NCBI RefSeq assembly: GCF_051131155.1
Contig: NZ_CP159508.1
Location: forward strand, 2,108,001 to 2,172,000
Direction of reading: 5' to 3'
Origin: Pseudanabaena minima
GTDB lineage: Bacteria > Cyanobacteriota > Cyanobacteriia > Pseudanabaenales > Pseudanabaenaceae
Length of the DNA stretch: 64,000 bases
Positions 41,782-50,763 of the stretch are shown here, in pieces (the stretch's first letter is position 1; the number at the start of each line of letters is the position of its first letter). The position numbers and the translations under genes are program-made. The notes beneath the pieces were generated by a model. That model searched no databases and was not told the origin of the DNA. It was given only the letters and a program-made list of their open reading frames with translations.

Positions 41782-43572
41782 TTAGAAATTACGATCGCAA
41801 CTTGCGATCACTTTATTCCAGATCGCAAAATGGAGTTCTTTATTACGCTTGCGATCGCTTCTAATTTCTAAAACTTGGGTTCCCTTCGCACTCAAAGAAC
41901 TAGTAAGGCGATCGCGAAAATCTTGCCAATCTTGAATGAGCATATGTTCACAACTATATGCCGAGATGATCGTTGCAAATTCTAGTCCATGACTTGTTCC
42001 GAAGAATTCTTCAAAGGTATCTTCAAATTTAGAAATGGGTAGTAAATCAAAAATACCACCGCCATCATTATTGAGCAGAATTACCGTGAGCGAAATATTA
42101 TATTTTTTTGCTGCCAATAATCCATTGAGGTCATGATAGAACGCTAGATCTCCACAGATGAGAACTATCGGATGATCGCATCCCCACGCCGCTCCAAGAG
42201 CGCTTGATAAAGTTCCATCAATACCATTTGCACCACGATTGGCTAAAACTGTAATCGGGCGATCGCTATGGAAGAATGTATCAAGATCGCGAATAGGCGT
42301 ACTACTAGCCACATAAATATATGTATCCGCAGGTAGAATCTCGGCGAGTTCTGCATAAACTTTGCCATCAAACAATTCATCAATTTCTGCAAGAGATTCA
42401 GCGATCGCATGTTCGGCGATACTCTCTGCTAGTTCAAAATCTAATCGCCATTGCTTATCTTGCCAAATTGGTTGAGCATAATTTTCTAAATAATTGGCTA
42501 ACTGCAAGCAAAAGCTAACGGGCTGAACATTTAGCGCTTGAGTAAGTCCGTGGGTCGGATCGCTATTAGTGCTACCGACAATGATCTGCTGACAGCCAAT
42601 ATGCTGCTGTAGCCATAGCATGTAACTTTTAGAAGTTGGCATTGCTCCAAAACGAATCACGATTTCAGGAGCATGAGCCTTAGAGAAATTCGGCGATCGC
42701 AAAAAACTATCATAATGTCCAATTTCATCACGACGATGCGCTCCTGTGGCTTCGATCAGCAATGGATAACCCGTTGCTTTGGCTAGCTTTCGGACAGCAT
42801 CTAAAAAGTCTGGGGGCGAGTCATACACACCCACAACTAGTACACCCTTGGGATGACTAATAATCTGATTAGCCATAGCCGCGATCGCATCTGTACCGAG
42901 CGATCTCATTCCCGTAATGACTTGACTATAGGCGGCTCCCGATGGATTGCCAAACATCGCTTCTGGACTGCTAAGTGCTAAATCTTCTGGCACATCATTA
43001 GCCACAGGCACAGGTGGCATCGGATCGGCAAAGGGGAAGTTGAGGTGAACTGCACCTGCGGGGCTGTCACCTTTGCCCATGGATATACTGACAGAACGGC
43101 TAATCAGCGATCGCAAATAACGCAGTCGAAAACCAAGAATTTCTGGTGTTCCTACTTCAAAAAAGTAGCGAACATGCTTTCCATAAATATTAATCTGATC
43201 GATAGTCTGCCCTGAGCCACAATCACGCATTTCTGGCGGGCGATCGGCTGTCAAGACCACAAGGGGAATCTGACTATAATAACCCTCTATAATCGCAGGG
43301 TAGTAATTAGCTGCGGCAGTTCCCGATGTGCATAGTAGCGCCACAGGAGCCATTTTTACCTTCGCTAAACCTAGGGCAAAAAAGCTGCTTGAGCGTTCAT
43401 CAATATGCACCAAAATCTGAAAATCAGGACAGCGATCGCGCAGTTCCGCAAAAGCGATGACAAGCGGTGTAGACCTTGATCCAGGGGACACACATACTGT
43501 GCGTACACCTGAGCGATAAAGTTCTTCAGCAACAATACTTGCCCAGAGCGTATTCCGATTGGCAGTATTCAT
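41782..43572 (-). CDS. menD: SEPHCHC synthase MenD
   Basis: MenD is the thiamine-diphosphate enzyme that condenses isochorismate and 2-oxoglutarate in phylloquinone synthesis, needed for photosystem I. The 596-residue protein starts NTLWASIVAEELYRSGVRTVCVSPGSRSTPL, followed by DERSSSFFALGLAK and LLCTSGTAAANYYPAIIEGYYSQIPLVVLTADRPPE. Its ThDP-binding part is GDLAFYHDLNGLL...VILLNNDGGGIFDLLP. It overlaps maf by 4 nt (maf upstream), so the two are coupled. Confidence 0.95.
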   Translation of the reverse strand: MNTANRNTLWASIVAEELYRSGVRTVCVSPGSRSTPLVIAFAELRDRCPDFQILVHIDERSSSFFALGLAKVKMAPVALLCTSGTAAANYYPAIIEGYYSQIPLVVLTADRPPEMRDCGSGQTIDQINIYGKHVRYFFEVGTPEILGFRLRYLRSLISRSVSISMGKGDSPAGAVHLNFPFADPMPPVPVANDVPEDLALSSPEAMFGNPSGAAYSQVITGMRSLGTDAIAAMANQIISHPKGVLVVGVYDSPPDFLDAVRKLAKATGYPLLIEATGAHRRDEIGHYDSFLRSPNFSKAHAPEIVIRFGAMPTSKSYMLWLQQHIGCQQIIVGSTNSDPTHGLTQALNVQPVSFCLQLANYLENYAQPIWQDKQWRLDFELAESIAEHAIAESLAEIDELFDGKVYAELAEILPADTYIYVASSTPIRDLDTFFHSDRPITVLANRGANGIDGTLSSALGAAWGCDHPIVLICGDLAFYHDLNGLLAAKKYNISLTVILLNNDGGGIFDLLPISKFEDTFEEFFGTSHGLEFATIISAYSCEHMLIQDWQDFRDRLTSSLSAKGTQVLEIRSDRKRNKELHFAIWNKVIASCDRNF

Positions 43573-44195
43573 CTGATTACAGTTCCATTCGCACTAAAGT
43601 GAATGCTGTAACCTAGTTCAGCTAACATTTGCCGCAAAATCGGTAAGCTCAATCCCAAAACGTTGGTGTGACATCCTTCAATTTTATCTATGAGCAATCC
43701 CCCCAGTTTCTCCAAAGTAAAGCATCCTGCACAGCATAGCGGCTCGCCCGAATCCACATAGCTATCAATTTCTGCATCAGTTACTTCCGAGAAATGGACT
43801 TTAGTTACTCCGTATCGTAGAACCGATCGCTCATTGTTAGCATCAATCAAACAATGTCCTGTATAGAGTTCGCAATAATTGCCGCGCATCTTTTGCCATG
43901 TAGCGATCGCCGTTTGCTTAGAGTCGGGCTTACCGTAAATCATGCCATTGAGATACATGATCGAGTCACAGCCAATAATTAATGCATTCTGTCCTGTAAA
44001 TTCTGCGGCGATCGCTTTGGCTTTGCACTGCGCCAAGGTCATTACTAATGATGTGGGATCGCTCACCTGAATCGCCTCTTCGTCAAAGTGACTCACTCTG
44101 ATCACTGGCTTGATACCAGCATTTTCTAAAATGCTCTTGCGTGTGGGCGAAGCGGAAGCAAGGACAAAAATGGGATTGGACATAGGATCTAGCAA
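43569..44195 (-). CDS. maf: Maf-family nucleoside-triphosphate pyrophosphatase
   Basis: Maf/YhdE proteins hydrolyse non-canonical nucleotides such as dTTP, UTP or modified NTPs and can delay septation. The 208-residue protein has the diagnostic start FVLASASPTRKSILENAGI, then AQCKAKAIAAEF and IIGCDSIMYLNGMIYGKP, and ends in GGLLIDKIEGCHTNVLGLSLPILRQML. It is followed by menD with a 4-nt overlap. The alternative start codons are close together, and the first ATG is used. Confidence 0.92.
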   Translation of the reverse strand: MLDPMSNPIFVLASASPTRKSILENAGIKPVIRVSHFDEEAIQVSDPTSLVMTLAQCKAKAIAAEFTGQNALIIGCDSIMYLNGMIYGKPDSKQTAIATWQKMRGNYCELYTGHCLIDANNERSVLRYGVTKVHFSEVTDAEIDSYVDSGEPLCCAGCFTLEKLGGLLIDKIEGCHTNVLGLSLPILRQMLAELGYSIHFSANGTVIR

Positions 44196-44316
44196 AGTAA
44201 AAAAGAGAGAATATTCAGAATCTGCGCTAACTTTTCTCTTATTTACCCTACCCTATTTTCGTTAGTGACTCATGTTACTTGTAAATCAGATGATGAATCT
44301 CTTGCTGCTAGCGAAG

Positions 44317-44391
44317 CAGGGCAACCACGGGGGGATTGCCCCTACCCCGATAATTCAGATTTTGTAGGGGCTGCGCCCCCGTGCCAGCCCT
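44317..44391. repeat. GC-rich inverted repeat in the maf-transporter gap
   Basis: AGGGCAACCACGGGGGGATT and its partner GTAGGGGCTGCGCCCCCGTG...AGCCC form an imperfect long palindrome of a type common between cyanobacterial genes. Otherwise the divergent gap 44196-44522 contains only promoter-like AT-rich sequence. Confidence 0.6.
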
Positions 44392-44522
44392 AGACTTAGT
44401 ATGATTGCAAGAATTCCATCCGCTTAAAATCAGTTAGTGATTGCCAGCATTGTCTTCTGACGATGGCTATCAACTTTTCTAGATTGATACTAAAATATAC
44501 TTAGATTAAAGTTTCTTAATAT

Positions 44523-45983
44523 TTGGGCAATCGTATCGTGCTAATCCAATCAGACTGGCTCAAAAGACTACGAGGGCGCTCGTTTGACCTAGAGTTGGGG
44601 GCGATCGCAATAATTTATTTTGTGCAAGGAGCCATGGCAATTTCGCAACTTGCCGTCAGCTTCTTCCTTAAGGATGACTTGGGACTTAGCCCTACGGAAG
44701 TTGCCTCAATGGTTGGCATTACAATGTTACCTTGGACGGTTAAACCCTTATATGGCTTAATCTCTGACGGATTTCCTGTTTTTGGCTATCGTCGTCGCCC
44801 TTACCTATTGCTATCAAGCGTTTTAGGGATTTTTGCATGGGTAAGTATGAGTTCATGGGTCGCCACTCCTTTTTGGGCGATCGCCATGATTGCGACTGGT
44901 TCCTTATCACTTGCCTTTTCTGATGCAATTACTGATGCTCTGATTGTCCAACGCGCCCGACTAGAACCAGAAGGCGATGCAGGATCATTACAGTCCTTTA
45001 GTTGGATTGCTTCGTCGATCGGGGCAATTATCTCTGCTTATTTGAGTGGCTATCTATTAGAACATTTTGGTGCGAAATTCGTTTTTGAAATTACAGCGAT
45101 TTTGCCACTTTTGGTGGGCATTTCAGCCTTTGCGATCGCCGATCCTCCCATGTCTACAATTTTTATTGTGACTCCCGATACTTCTCATAATTCCGCCGAT
45201 GGTACACCATCATCACCGACAGAAGCACTTACAAAGCCAGGAAAGCCAGAACAGTTATCGCGAAATTCACAGATCTGGATGTCGCTCAAGTTTAACTGTA
45301 TCCAATTACGTCAAGCCTTTACAAATAAGGCGATTTGGCTACCTGCGGCTTTCTTGTTCTGTTGGCAGGCTTCACCAAGTGCCGATACTGCTTTCTTCTA
45401 TTTCACAACCAATGAGCTGAATTTTAATCCTGAGTTTCTTGGGACAATCCGATTTTTTGGAAGTTGGGCGGGACTATTAGGTGTATGGCTATTTCAGCGC
45501 TTTTTTAGAGGTGTACCAACTCGCAAGATATTCTTCTGGACAACGATTGTCTCGACTTTATTAGGACTTACGAGTTTATTGCTAGTCACCCATGCTAATC
45601 GCTCACTGGGTATTGACGATCGCTGGTTTAGTCTTGGAGACAACTTAATTTTGACTGTGGCAGGGCGGATTGCTTTTATGCCTGTGCTGGTGTTAGCAGC
45701 ACGGCTATGTCCTGAAGGTATCGAGGCTACTTTATTTGCATTGTTAATGTCAGTGTTGAATATTTCTGCGCTATGTTCTTTTCAACTAGGGGCAGGTTTG
45801 ACTTATCTACTAGGCGTTACCGAATCTAATTTTGATAATTTATGGTTATTGGTTTTAATTGCCAATCTCACCAGTCTTTTACCATTACCGCTTTTAAAGT
45901 GGTTGCCCGAAGATAAAAATATTAAGCAAGAAACTTCTCCTCAAGTTCCTGTTAGCACTACTGAAGAGGCTCTCAATTTATAA
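44523..45983 (+). CDS. Folate/biopterin transporter (FBT/BT1 family) of the MFS
   Basis: This 486-residue membrane protein matches the FBT family (IIYFVQGAMAISQLAVSFFLKDDLGLSPTEVASMVGITMLPWTVKPLYGLISDGFPVFGYRRRPYLLLSS). About twelve helices are visible with a central Ser/Pro-rich cytoplasmic loop (about 220-260). Cyanobacterial members have been shown to move folates. The start is uncertain: a TTG at 44523 or the GTG at 44538, as no ATG or good ribosome site lies close. It is monocistronic with a terminator hairpin overlapping the stop. Confidence 0.88.
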   Translation: MGNRIVLIQSDWLKRLRGRSFDLELGAIAIIYFVQGAMAISQLAVSFFLKDDLGLSPTEVASMVGITMLPWTVKPLYGLISDGFPVFGYRRRPYLLLSSVLGIFAWVSMSSWVATPFWAIAMIATGSLSLAFSDAITDALIVQRARLEPEGDAGSLQSFSWIASSIGAIISAYLSGYLLEHFGAKFVFEITAILPLLVGISAFAIADPPMSTIFIVTPDTSHNSADGTPSSPTEALTKPGKPEQLSRNSQIWMSLKFNCIQLRQAFTNKAIWLPAAFLFCWQASPSADTAFFYFTTNELNFNPEFLGTIRFFGSWAGLLGVWLFQRFFRGVPTRKIFFWTTIVSTLLGLTSLLLVTHANRSLGIDDRWFSLGDNLILTVAGRIAFMPVLVLAARLCPEGIEATLFALLMSVLNISALCSFQLGAGLTYLLGVTESNFDNLWLLVLIANLTSLLPLPLLKWLPEDKNIKQETSPQVPVSTTEEALNL

Positions 45984-46020
45984 AACCCAAAGGTGATGGC
46001 GGCGCTTTGCGCCGCCATTA
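45981..46020 (+). terminator. Hairpin after the FBT transporter
   Basis: AAAACCCAAAGGTGAT leads into the recurrent tip GGCGGCGCTTTGCGCCGCC (45998-46016), but the right outer arm is missing, so it is a truncated copy of the palindromic family. Partial ATGGCGTAGC sequence follows. From 46021 to 46337 I see AT-rich sequence without a gene. Confidence 0.6.
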
Positions 46021-46337
46021 TATTTGATTTTTGAAAGCACAAAATGGCGTAGCTTACTTTTCCTGTTATCTTTTTATTCCAGCGTAACCGTCAATATGCA
46101 TACCGTCAGAGTCCCTATTCTAGCGTTATATATTGTCATTAAGTAAGACTTATTGCGAATAAGTTTATTTATAAAACCCTTGTATACAAAGCGTTTTAGA
46201 GATGGCGTAAAAAGTAAGGTATGCGATCGCTTACTCTGTCTAGCAATTTCCGAGGTGGCAGCTTAGGCTACGGAATAAAATTATAAAGAAACTAATCCGA
46301 ATAATGTATTATACTGTCGGGCTAACACACCATTTAG

Positions 46338-46501
46338 GTGATTAGGCAGAATTTTTCTGTATAACATTCCATATAGGGTAAATAGCCCGAATTTTTCTGT
46401 ATAGTATCTCGTATAGGGTGATTAGACAGAATATTGACTTTCAGCCTATATCGCTTATAGTGACATTAGACAGAATTTTTCCGTCTAATACATAGTTAGA
46501 C
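46338..46501. repeat. Array of four palindromic 40-bp units upstream of the first cassette gene
   Basis: Units start at 46338, 46378, 46418 and 46460 (periods 40, 40, 42). Each contains a version of TTAGACAGAA-ttt-TTCTGTCTAA; unit 4 is almost perfect, unit 3 has lost its right arm. The array ends in GTCTAA-tacata-GTTAGAC (46482-46501), whose GTTAGAC equals the R' box of the attC site at 47595. It may be an operator array for the gene at 46535, or a recombination platform. No gene is present in it. Confidence 0.8.
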
Positions 46502-46534
46502 CGATTAGAATACTAGACGTTTTGGGAAATTAGG

Positions 46535-47116
46535 ATGAGTCAATCGCTTCAGTCTCAACTGCACCAATTGTTACCTCAAGGAAGTAACGAACAAGAAGGC
46601 AAGACAATCAAAACCAGTTTACTCAAGATAGTTGATAATACTCTTGTATTCGGTAATACGGTTTATCAAGTTCGGAACATTTCAAGTGTTACACTTGCTG
46701 ACCTTTCGGAAACATATGCAGTTAATACAAATGTGCCAACATGGTACTGGTTTCTCGTAGGACTCGGAGTCGTTCTCTTGTTCGTTTTTATCGGCATTTT
46801 AATTCTGGGCTATGCTGCATGGCTATTTTGGCAGCATAGTCAGTTAGACAAAACTCGAAAGGTCGAGAAGTTTGGATTAAAACTCGTAATGAACTCTGGC
46901 GAATCAATGATCCTTACAAGTAAAAGCAAAGATTTCGTTCTGAGTATTATTCTGAACATATATCGCGTTCTGAATAGTGAAGAGCCAAAAGCTTTGACAT
47001 TTAACTTTGAAACTCTTCAGATTGAAGACAAATCAATCAATATTGGTCAAAGCTATGGTTCTTCTGTTGTATCTGGGCAGGTTTCAGGTGACGTAGTTAA
47101 TAACCTCAGTATTTAG
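46535..47116 (+). CDS. DUF6232-like membrane protein with a C-terminal V/G motif
   Basis: This 193-residue protein resembles DUF6232: a small beta-rich N-terminal part (TSLLKIVDNTLVFGNTVYQVRNISSVTL), one long or paired hydrophobic segment (about 70-98), and a cytoplasmic-type beta/alpha part (GLKLVMNSGESMILTSKSKDFVLSIILNIYRVLNSE). It ends in YGSSVVSGQVSGDVVNNLSI, which resembles residues 10-34 of the next protein. The gene is the first of a probable two-gene cassette, 12 nt before its neighbour. Function is unknown; a membrane-linked signalling or defence role is speculative. Confidence 0.7.
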   Translation: MSQSLQSQLHQLLPQGSNEQEGKTIKTSLLKIVDNTLVFGNTVYQVRNISSVTLADLSETYAVNTNVPTWYWFLVGLGVVLLFVFIGILILGYAAWLFWQHSQLDKTRKVEKFGLKLVMNSGESMILTSKSKDFVLSIILNIYRVLNSEEPKALTFNFETLQIEDKSINIGQSYGSSVVSGQVSGDVVNNLSI

Positions 47117-47128
47117 GAGAAATAGGAA

Positions 47129-47494
47129 ATGATAGACAAGTCTGTTAGCGCTAGTGATGTAATTGGCGGCGTTATTTCTACTGGTAATGTTAATGGAAAT
47201 ATTTCCGTTAGTAGTGTAAACAATGTGGTAGAATCCGAGCCAAGAAGTACTCTTGCAGAAGCGGCTGAAGAGATACAAAGCCTTTTAAAACAACTTGAGA
47301 AAACAAATCCAAGTGCAACTGAAATGCAACAAGTCGCCTACATTGACATAGCAGCTAAACCTGATCTTAAACAACGCGCAATTGCTGCACTAAAAGAAGG
47401 TGGTCAAACCGCTATTGAGGAGTTTTTTTTAGATAATAAATACCTCAAAGTTGGTAAAGCGGTTGTCAAGGGTTGGCTTCAAGCAAGTATCTAA
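47129..47494 (+). CDS. Small protein with N-terminal repeat-type V/G motif and helical C-terminus
   Basis: This 121-residue protein starts with a Gly/Val/Asn/Ser-rich beta-prone stretch (VIGGVISTGNVNGNISVSSV, residues 11-30) followed by a helical region (LAEAAEEIQSLLKQLEKTN ... QRAIAALKEGGQTAIEEFFLDNKYLKVGKAVVKGWLQ). Similar N-termini are found in cyanobacterial proteins whose C-terminal helical part looks like an adaptor. AGGAGAAATAGGAA precedes the ATG. It is cotranscribed with the membrane protein before it and is followed by an attC-like site 19 nt after the stop. I do not know its function. Confidence 0.68.
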   Translation: MIDKSVSASDVIGGVISTGNVNGNISVSSVNNVVESEPRSTLAEAAEEIQSLLKQLEKTNPSATEMQQVAYIDIAAKPDLKQRAIAALKEGGQTAIEEFFLDNKYLKVGKAVVKGWLQASI

Positions 47495-47513
47495 CGTTGT
47501 CAAGCTACCATCG

Positions 47514-47601
47514 GTCTAACACTTCGTTGGAGCGGACAAAGTTGTGATATTTTAGTATTAGTTTAGAGGCGATCTTTTGCCGCTCAACTAAGCCGTTAGA
47601 C
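47514..47601 (+). other. attC-like site 1
   Basis: R'' GTCTAAC (47514-47520) and R' GTTAGAC (47595-47601) are perfect inverses. L'' GTTGGAGC (47526-47533) pairs with L' GCTCAAC (47582-47588), leaving one unpaired G, the diagnostic extrahelical base of integron attC sites. The spacers between boxes are 5 and 6 nt and the central arm 48 nt. Crossover is expected after the G at 47595. Confidence 0.88.
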
Positions 47602-47656
47602 TGAATATCGGGAAATAATCTAGAATCCACACCAATGTAATCACTGGTAGAACTTT

Positions 47657-48118
47657 ATGATTTCTACTGCCAACAAACCCTTTCTTTTCAAAGAGCCGCT
47701 ACAATTGCCCCTTGAGGATCGCTTTAAGATCGTCAAAGACTGGGATTTTTCCTGTGTTAGAAAGCGTGTCATGAAATACGCTTCAGCAGACTTTGATATT
47801 GACAAGGCGATTGAAGAGTACCAGAGTTGGATGGTTCTTCTATCGTACGTCACTGATCGTTGGCTTTATGTTCCAAATCCTGAGTTAGATGAAATTTGGC
47901 ACAGTCATTTGATCTTCACACGAGATTACCTAAATCTTTGCGCTGCTCTTTGTGGCAAGGGATCTTACATTCATCATCAGCCTGAAGATGTTGACAACAA
48001 GATGAGTGATGAAGAAATGAAAATCATGTCTTCATACGCTGAAGCACATTTAGGATGTGTTCCCTTCCGAGTATCTCCGTTTTTGACAAGCTGTGGAGGT
48101 CAGTGTTGGTCTTGCTAA
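47657..48118 (+). CDS. GRDP-like (DUF1399-like) small protein with Cys-rich tail
   Basis: This 153-residue protein carries a motif reminiscent of the glycine-rich domain-containing protein family: YVPNPELDEIWHSHLIFTRDYLNLCAALCGKGSYIHHQPED. The IWHSH and YIHHQP histidines could bind metal. The C-terminus ends FLTSCGGQCWSC, three cysteines in the last eight residues, suggesting a second metal or redox site. The substrate or partner is unknown. It is the first gene of the second cassette, about 55 nt after the attC core, which is a typical spacing. Confidence 0.68.
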   Translation: MISTANKPFLFKEPLQLPLEDRFKIVKDWDFSCVRKRVMKYASADFDIDKAIEEYQSWMVLLSYVTDRWLYVPNPELDEIWHSHLIFTRDYLNLCAALCGKGSYIHHQPEDVDNKMSDEEMKIMSSYAEAHLGCVPFRVSPFLTSCGGQCWSC

Positions 48119-48253
48119 ACAACTTGCTATGGAAATCGTTAGTAGCAAATCTTGTAAGGTGCGTTAATAAAATTTAGCTCACCTTGCTTTGATGCAGTTT
48201 GAGATGCCTTGTACAATACTATTAAATATTAAAGTTTTCAGTAAAATCACTTA

Positions 48254-49246
48254 ATGTCAGACTCTTTGCATCCTCAATTTGCTGAAGTTCTCACTCTTAT
48301 CAAAACTGTCCAGCAAAAGGTCATCGCTACTGCAAACCAAGAACTGATCAAACTATACTGGAGCATCGGTAAATACATCAGCGATCGCTTGGCAACTAGC
48401 GAATGGGGGCAAAAAACAGTTGAACAACTTGCAACCTTTATCCAAACTCAAGAGCCTAATCTCAAAGGATTTGAAAAGCGTAACCTTTACAGAATGCGAC
48501 AATTTTATGAAATCTATCCAAATTCTGGAATTGTGTCGTCACTGCTGACACAATTAAGCTGGACTCATCATTCTATCCTCATCTCACGCTGCAAGACTGA
48601 ATCCGAGCGACTTTTTTATCTAGAACTCGCTGCTACCGAACGTTACAGCACCCGTGAACTTGATCGCCAAATCAATAGCGGTATCTTTGAGCGCACACGT
48701 CTCGCCGATGATAAACTTTTGCAAATTGCCCACCCTAAACCGCTCGCTGGAATCTTTCGAGATAGTTACGTCCTCGATTTTCTCAACCTGCCATCTAATC
48801 ACTCTGAGAATGAGCTAAAAGCATCTCTTGTCGCCTATCTTAAAGAGTTTATCCTAGAACTTGGTCGAGACTTTACTTTCCTTGGAGAAGAATATCGACT
48901 ACAAGTTGGCAATAGTGACTTTTTCATCGATCTACTTTTCTATCATCGTGAACTTCAAAGCCTCGTTGCTTTTGAACTCAAAATCGATAAATTTCGACCT
49001 GAATACCTCGGACAACTTGAATTCTACCTCGAAGCCCTTGATCGCGACATTAAAAAACCTCACGAAAATCCTAGTATTGGTGTTCTGCTTTGCCGAGACA
49101 AAGATGATGAAGTTGTAGAATACGCTCTCAGTCGATCTATCAGTCCTACCGTTGTTGCAGAATACGAAATCACACTCATCCCGAAAGAACTTTTGCGAAG
49201 AAAACTGAATGAGTTCTATGAATTACTCGCAAACAGAGAAGAATAA
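48254..49246 (+). CDS. YhcG/DUF1016 family PD-(D/E)XK nuclease
   Basis: This 330-residue protein has the N-terminal DUF1016 helical domain (ATANQELIKLYWSIGKYISDRLATSEWGQKTVEQLATFIQ...KRNLYRMRQFYEIYP, LSWTHHSILISRCKTESERLFYLELAATERYSTRELDRQI) and the C-terminal nuclease domain, with D-x-n-E-x-K-like VGNSDFFIDLLFYHRELQSLVAFELKIDKFRPEYLGQLEFYLEALD. The acidic and lysine residues are intact. The family is often carried by mobile and defence regions; a DNA-targeting role is likely but not proven. It shares a cassette with the Cys-tailed protein and is followed by attC-like site 2, 57 nt after the stop. Confidence 0.9.
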   Translation: MSDSLHPQFAEVLTLIKTVQQKVIATANQELIKLYWSIGKYISDRLATSEWGQKTVEQLATFIQTQEPNLKGFEKRNLYRMRQFYEIYPNSGIVSSLLTQLSWTHHSILISRCKTESERLFYLELAATERYSTRELDRQINSGIFERTRLADDKLLQIAHPKPLAGIFRDSYVLDFLNLPSNHSENELKASLVAYLKEFILELGRDFTFLGEEYRLQVGNSDFFIDLLFYHRELQSLVAFELKIDKFRPEYLGQLEFYLEALDRDIKKPHENPSIGVLLCRDKDDEVVEYALSRSISPTVVAEYEITLIPKELLRRKLNEFYELLANREE

Positions 49247-49303
49247 TGCTGAGGCTAAAATGCAAAAATATTTCGCTCTCAATCTTTGCCTGCGTGAGGT
49301 ATG

Positions 49304-49390
49304 GTCTAACACTGCGTTGGAGACGACTTCATCAAAAGTGATCTTTAAAAGCTAAAGATTGACTGAGGCGGCTCAACTAGACCGTTAGTG
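49304..49390 (+). other. attC-like site 2
   Basis: R'' GTCTAAC (49304-49310), L'' GTTGGAGAC (49316-49324), L' GGCTCAAC (to 49377) and R' GTTAGTG (49384-49390). The spacer TAGACC precedes R'. The central arm (GACTTCATCAAAAGTGATC...CTAAAGATTGACTGA) closely resembles that of site 3, as expected for attC sites of one array. Confidence 0.87.
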
Positions 49391-49407
49391 CGATCACCGA
49401 TCTTGTA

Positions 49408-50653
49408 GTGGACTGTTTCATCTAAAATAGTGCAATAGATATTGGTTTGGAGAGCCCTAATCATGGGAAGAGGAAGGCGAGATAAAGTCTATTTAGCAGT
49501 AGAGGATAGAGAAAACTTAGAACAAATTAGTCGAAATGGCTATGCACCTGCAAAAAAGATCTTGCACGCCAGAATTTTACTGATGTGTGATGAAGGAAAA
49601 TACAGCAAGAGAACATGGACTGATGAAGAAATAGCAGAAGCATTGCAGGTGCATAGAAACACCGTAGGTCGAATTCGCCAAAGATTTCTGCAAAAAGGTG
49701 AAAAACCTGCACTAGAGAGACAATTAAGGAAAACGCCCCCCACACCGCCCAAGGTCGATGGCTCTAGCGAAGCCCACATAATTGCTCTGTGTTGTGCAGA
49801 CCCACCAGAAGGACGTGCTGAGTGGACAATCAGACTATTAACGTCAGAACTCAAGCAAAGACAAGTTATTACCGAAATTTCCGCATCAACGGTGTGGCGT
49901 ACTCTAAAAAAAACGAATTACGACCTTGGAAAACCCAGAGATTTTGTATTCCCGAAAGAGATTTAGCAAGATTTGTGGCAGAAATGGAAGTCGTCCTTGA
50001 CTTGTATAGCACGGAGCCATGCGAAGAAGAACCGTTGATTGCAATGGATGAAGCATCAAAGCAACTACTCGGAGAGGTTTATCCACCAATAGCGATGCAA
50101 CCTGGACAAGATAAAAAAGAAGACTACCACTATGAGCGTGAAGGTGTTCAAGCCCTATTCATGTTTGTTGACCCTCATCGAGGATGGAGACGGGTGAGTA
50201 GCCGAGATAGTCGAACAAGGATAGATTGGGCTGAGGAAATACGTCAATTGTTGGATGAGGACTATCCGAATGCACGAAAAGTAAAGCTACTCAGTGATAA
50301 TCTGAATACCCATAATATAGCTTCGCTGTATGAAGCATTTCCTGCACCAGAAGCTCATCGTTTAGCAAGAAGACTAGAAATTTATCATACGCCGCGTAAT
50401 GGTAGTTGGTTGAATGTAGCCGAAACCGAATTGAGTGTCTTATCAAAACAATGTTTAGATAGACGGATTCCTAGCAAGGACAAACTCAAAGAGGAGATAG
50501 ACGCTTGGCAAAAGTCTCGAAATCAGAATGCATCCAAAGTAATATGGAGGTTTTCGACAAGCGATGCCAGAGTCAAACTGAAACATCTTTATCCAGTATT
50601 TGAGCAAGAAGAATAACCGTATCTATTGCACTATTTTAGATGAAACAGTCCAG
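49408..50653 (+). mobile_element. IS630-family element, copy 1
   Basis: The element of 1246 bp lies between TA dinucleotides (49406-49407 and 50654-50655), the IS630/Tc1 target. Its terminal repeats are about 33 bp (TGGACTGTTTCATCTAAAAT and on). The transposase is encoded in two frames joined by an A8 run. It abuts a train of related elements. Confidence 0.92.
49463..50616 (+). CDS. IS630-family transposase (two frames, probable -1 frameshift)
   Basis: The first frame (49463-49966) encodes the helix-turn-helix half (RTWTDEEIAEALQVHRNTVGRIRQRF). At CTA-AAA-AAA-AC (A8, about 49907-49914) a -1 slip joins it to the second frame: KNELRPWKTQRFCIP...FVAEMEVVLDLY, catalytic DEASKQLLGEV, LLSDNLNTHN and TPRNGSWLNVAETELSVLSKQ, the DDE triad of IS630. 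Both frames are intact, so this copy may be active. Start at ATG 49463; a TTG 21 nt upstream is not needed. Confidence 0.9.
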
Positions 50654-50655
50654 TA

Positions 50656-50761
50656 GTGGACTGTTTCATCTAAAATAGTGTAATAGAAAACTAGGTGAAG
50701 TCAGTCTTAACAAGCTTTTTGATAGATCGACTATTGCATCACTTTAGATGAAACAGTCCAG
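50656..50761. mobile_element. 106-bp MITE of the IS630 element, copy A
   Basis: It carries the same terminal repeats as the neighbouring IS (TGGACTGTTTCATCTAAAAT... and ...GATGAAACAGTCCA), no coding capacity and TA on either side. It is a non-autonomous derivative that the adjacent transposase could move. Confidence 0.9.
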
Positions 50762-50763
50762 TA

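Noticed and set aside
46338..46501. CRISPR array
   Set aside because: Only four units, each itself palindromic, with no unique spacers and no cas genes nearby.
48119..48253. An extra attC between the two genes of the second cassette
   Set aside because: I found only a repeat-like AAGGTGCGTTAATAAAATTT piece; no R/L box set with an unpaired G.
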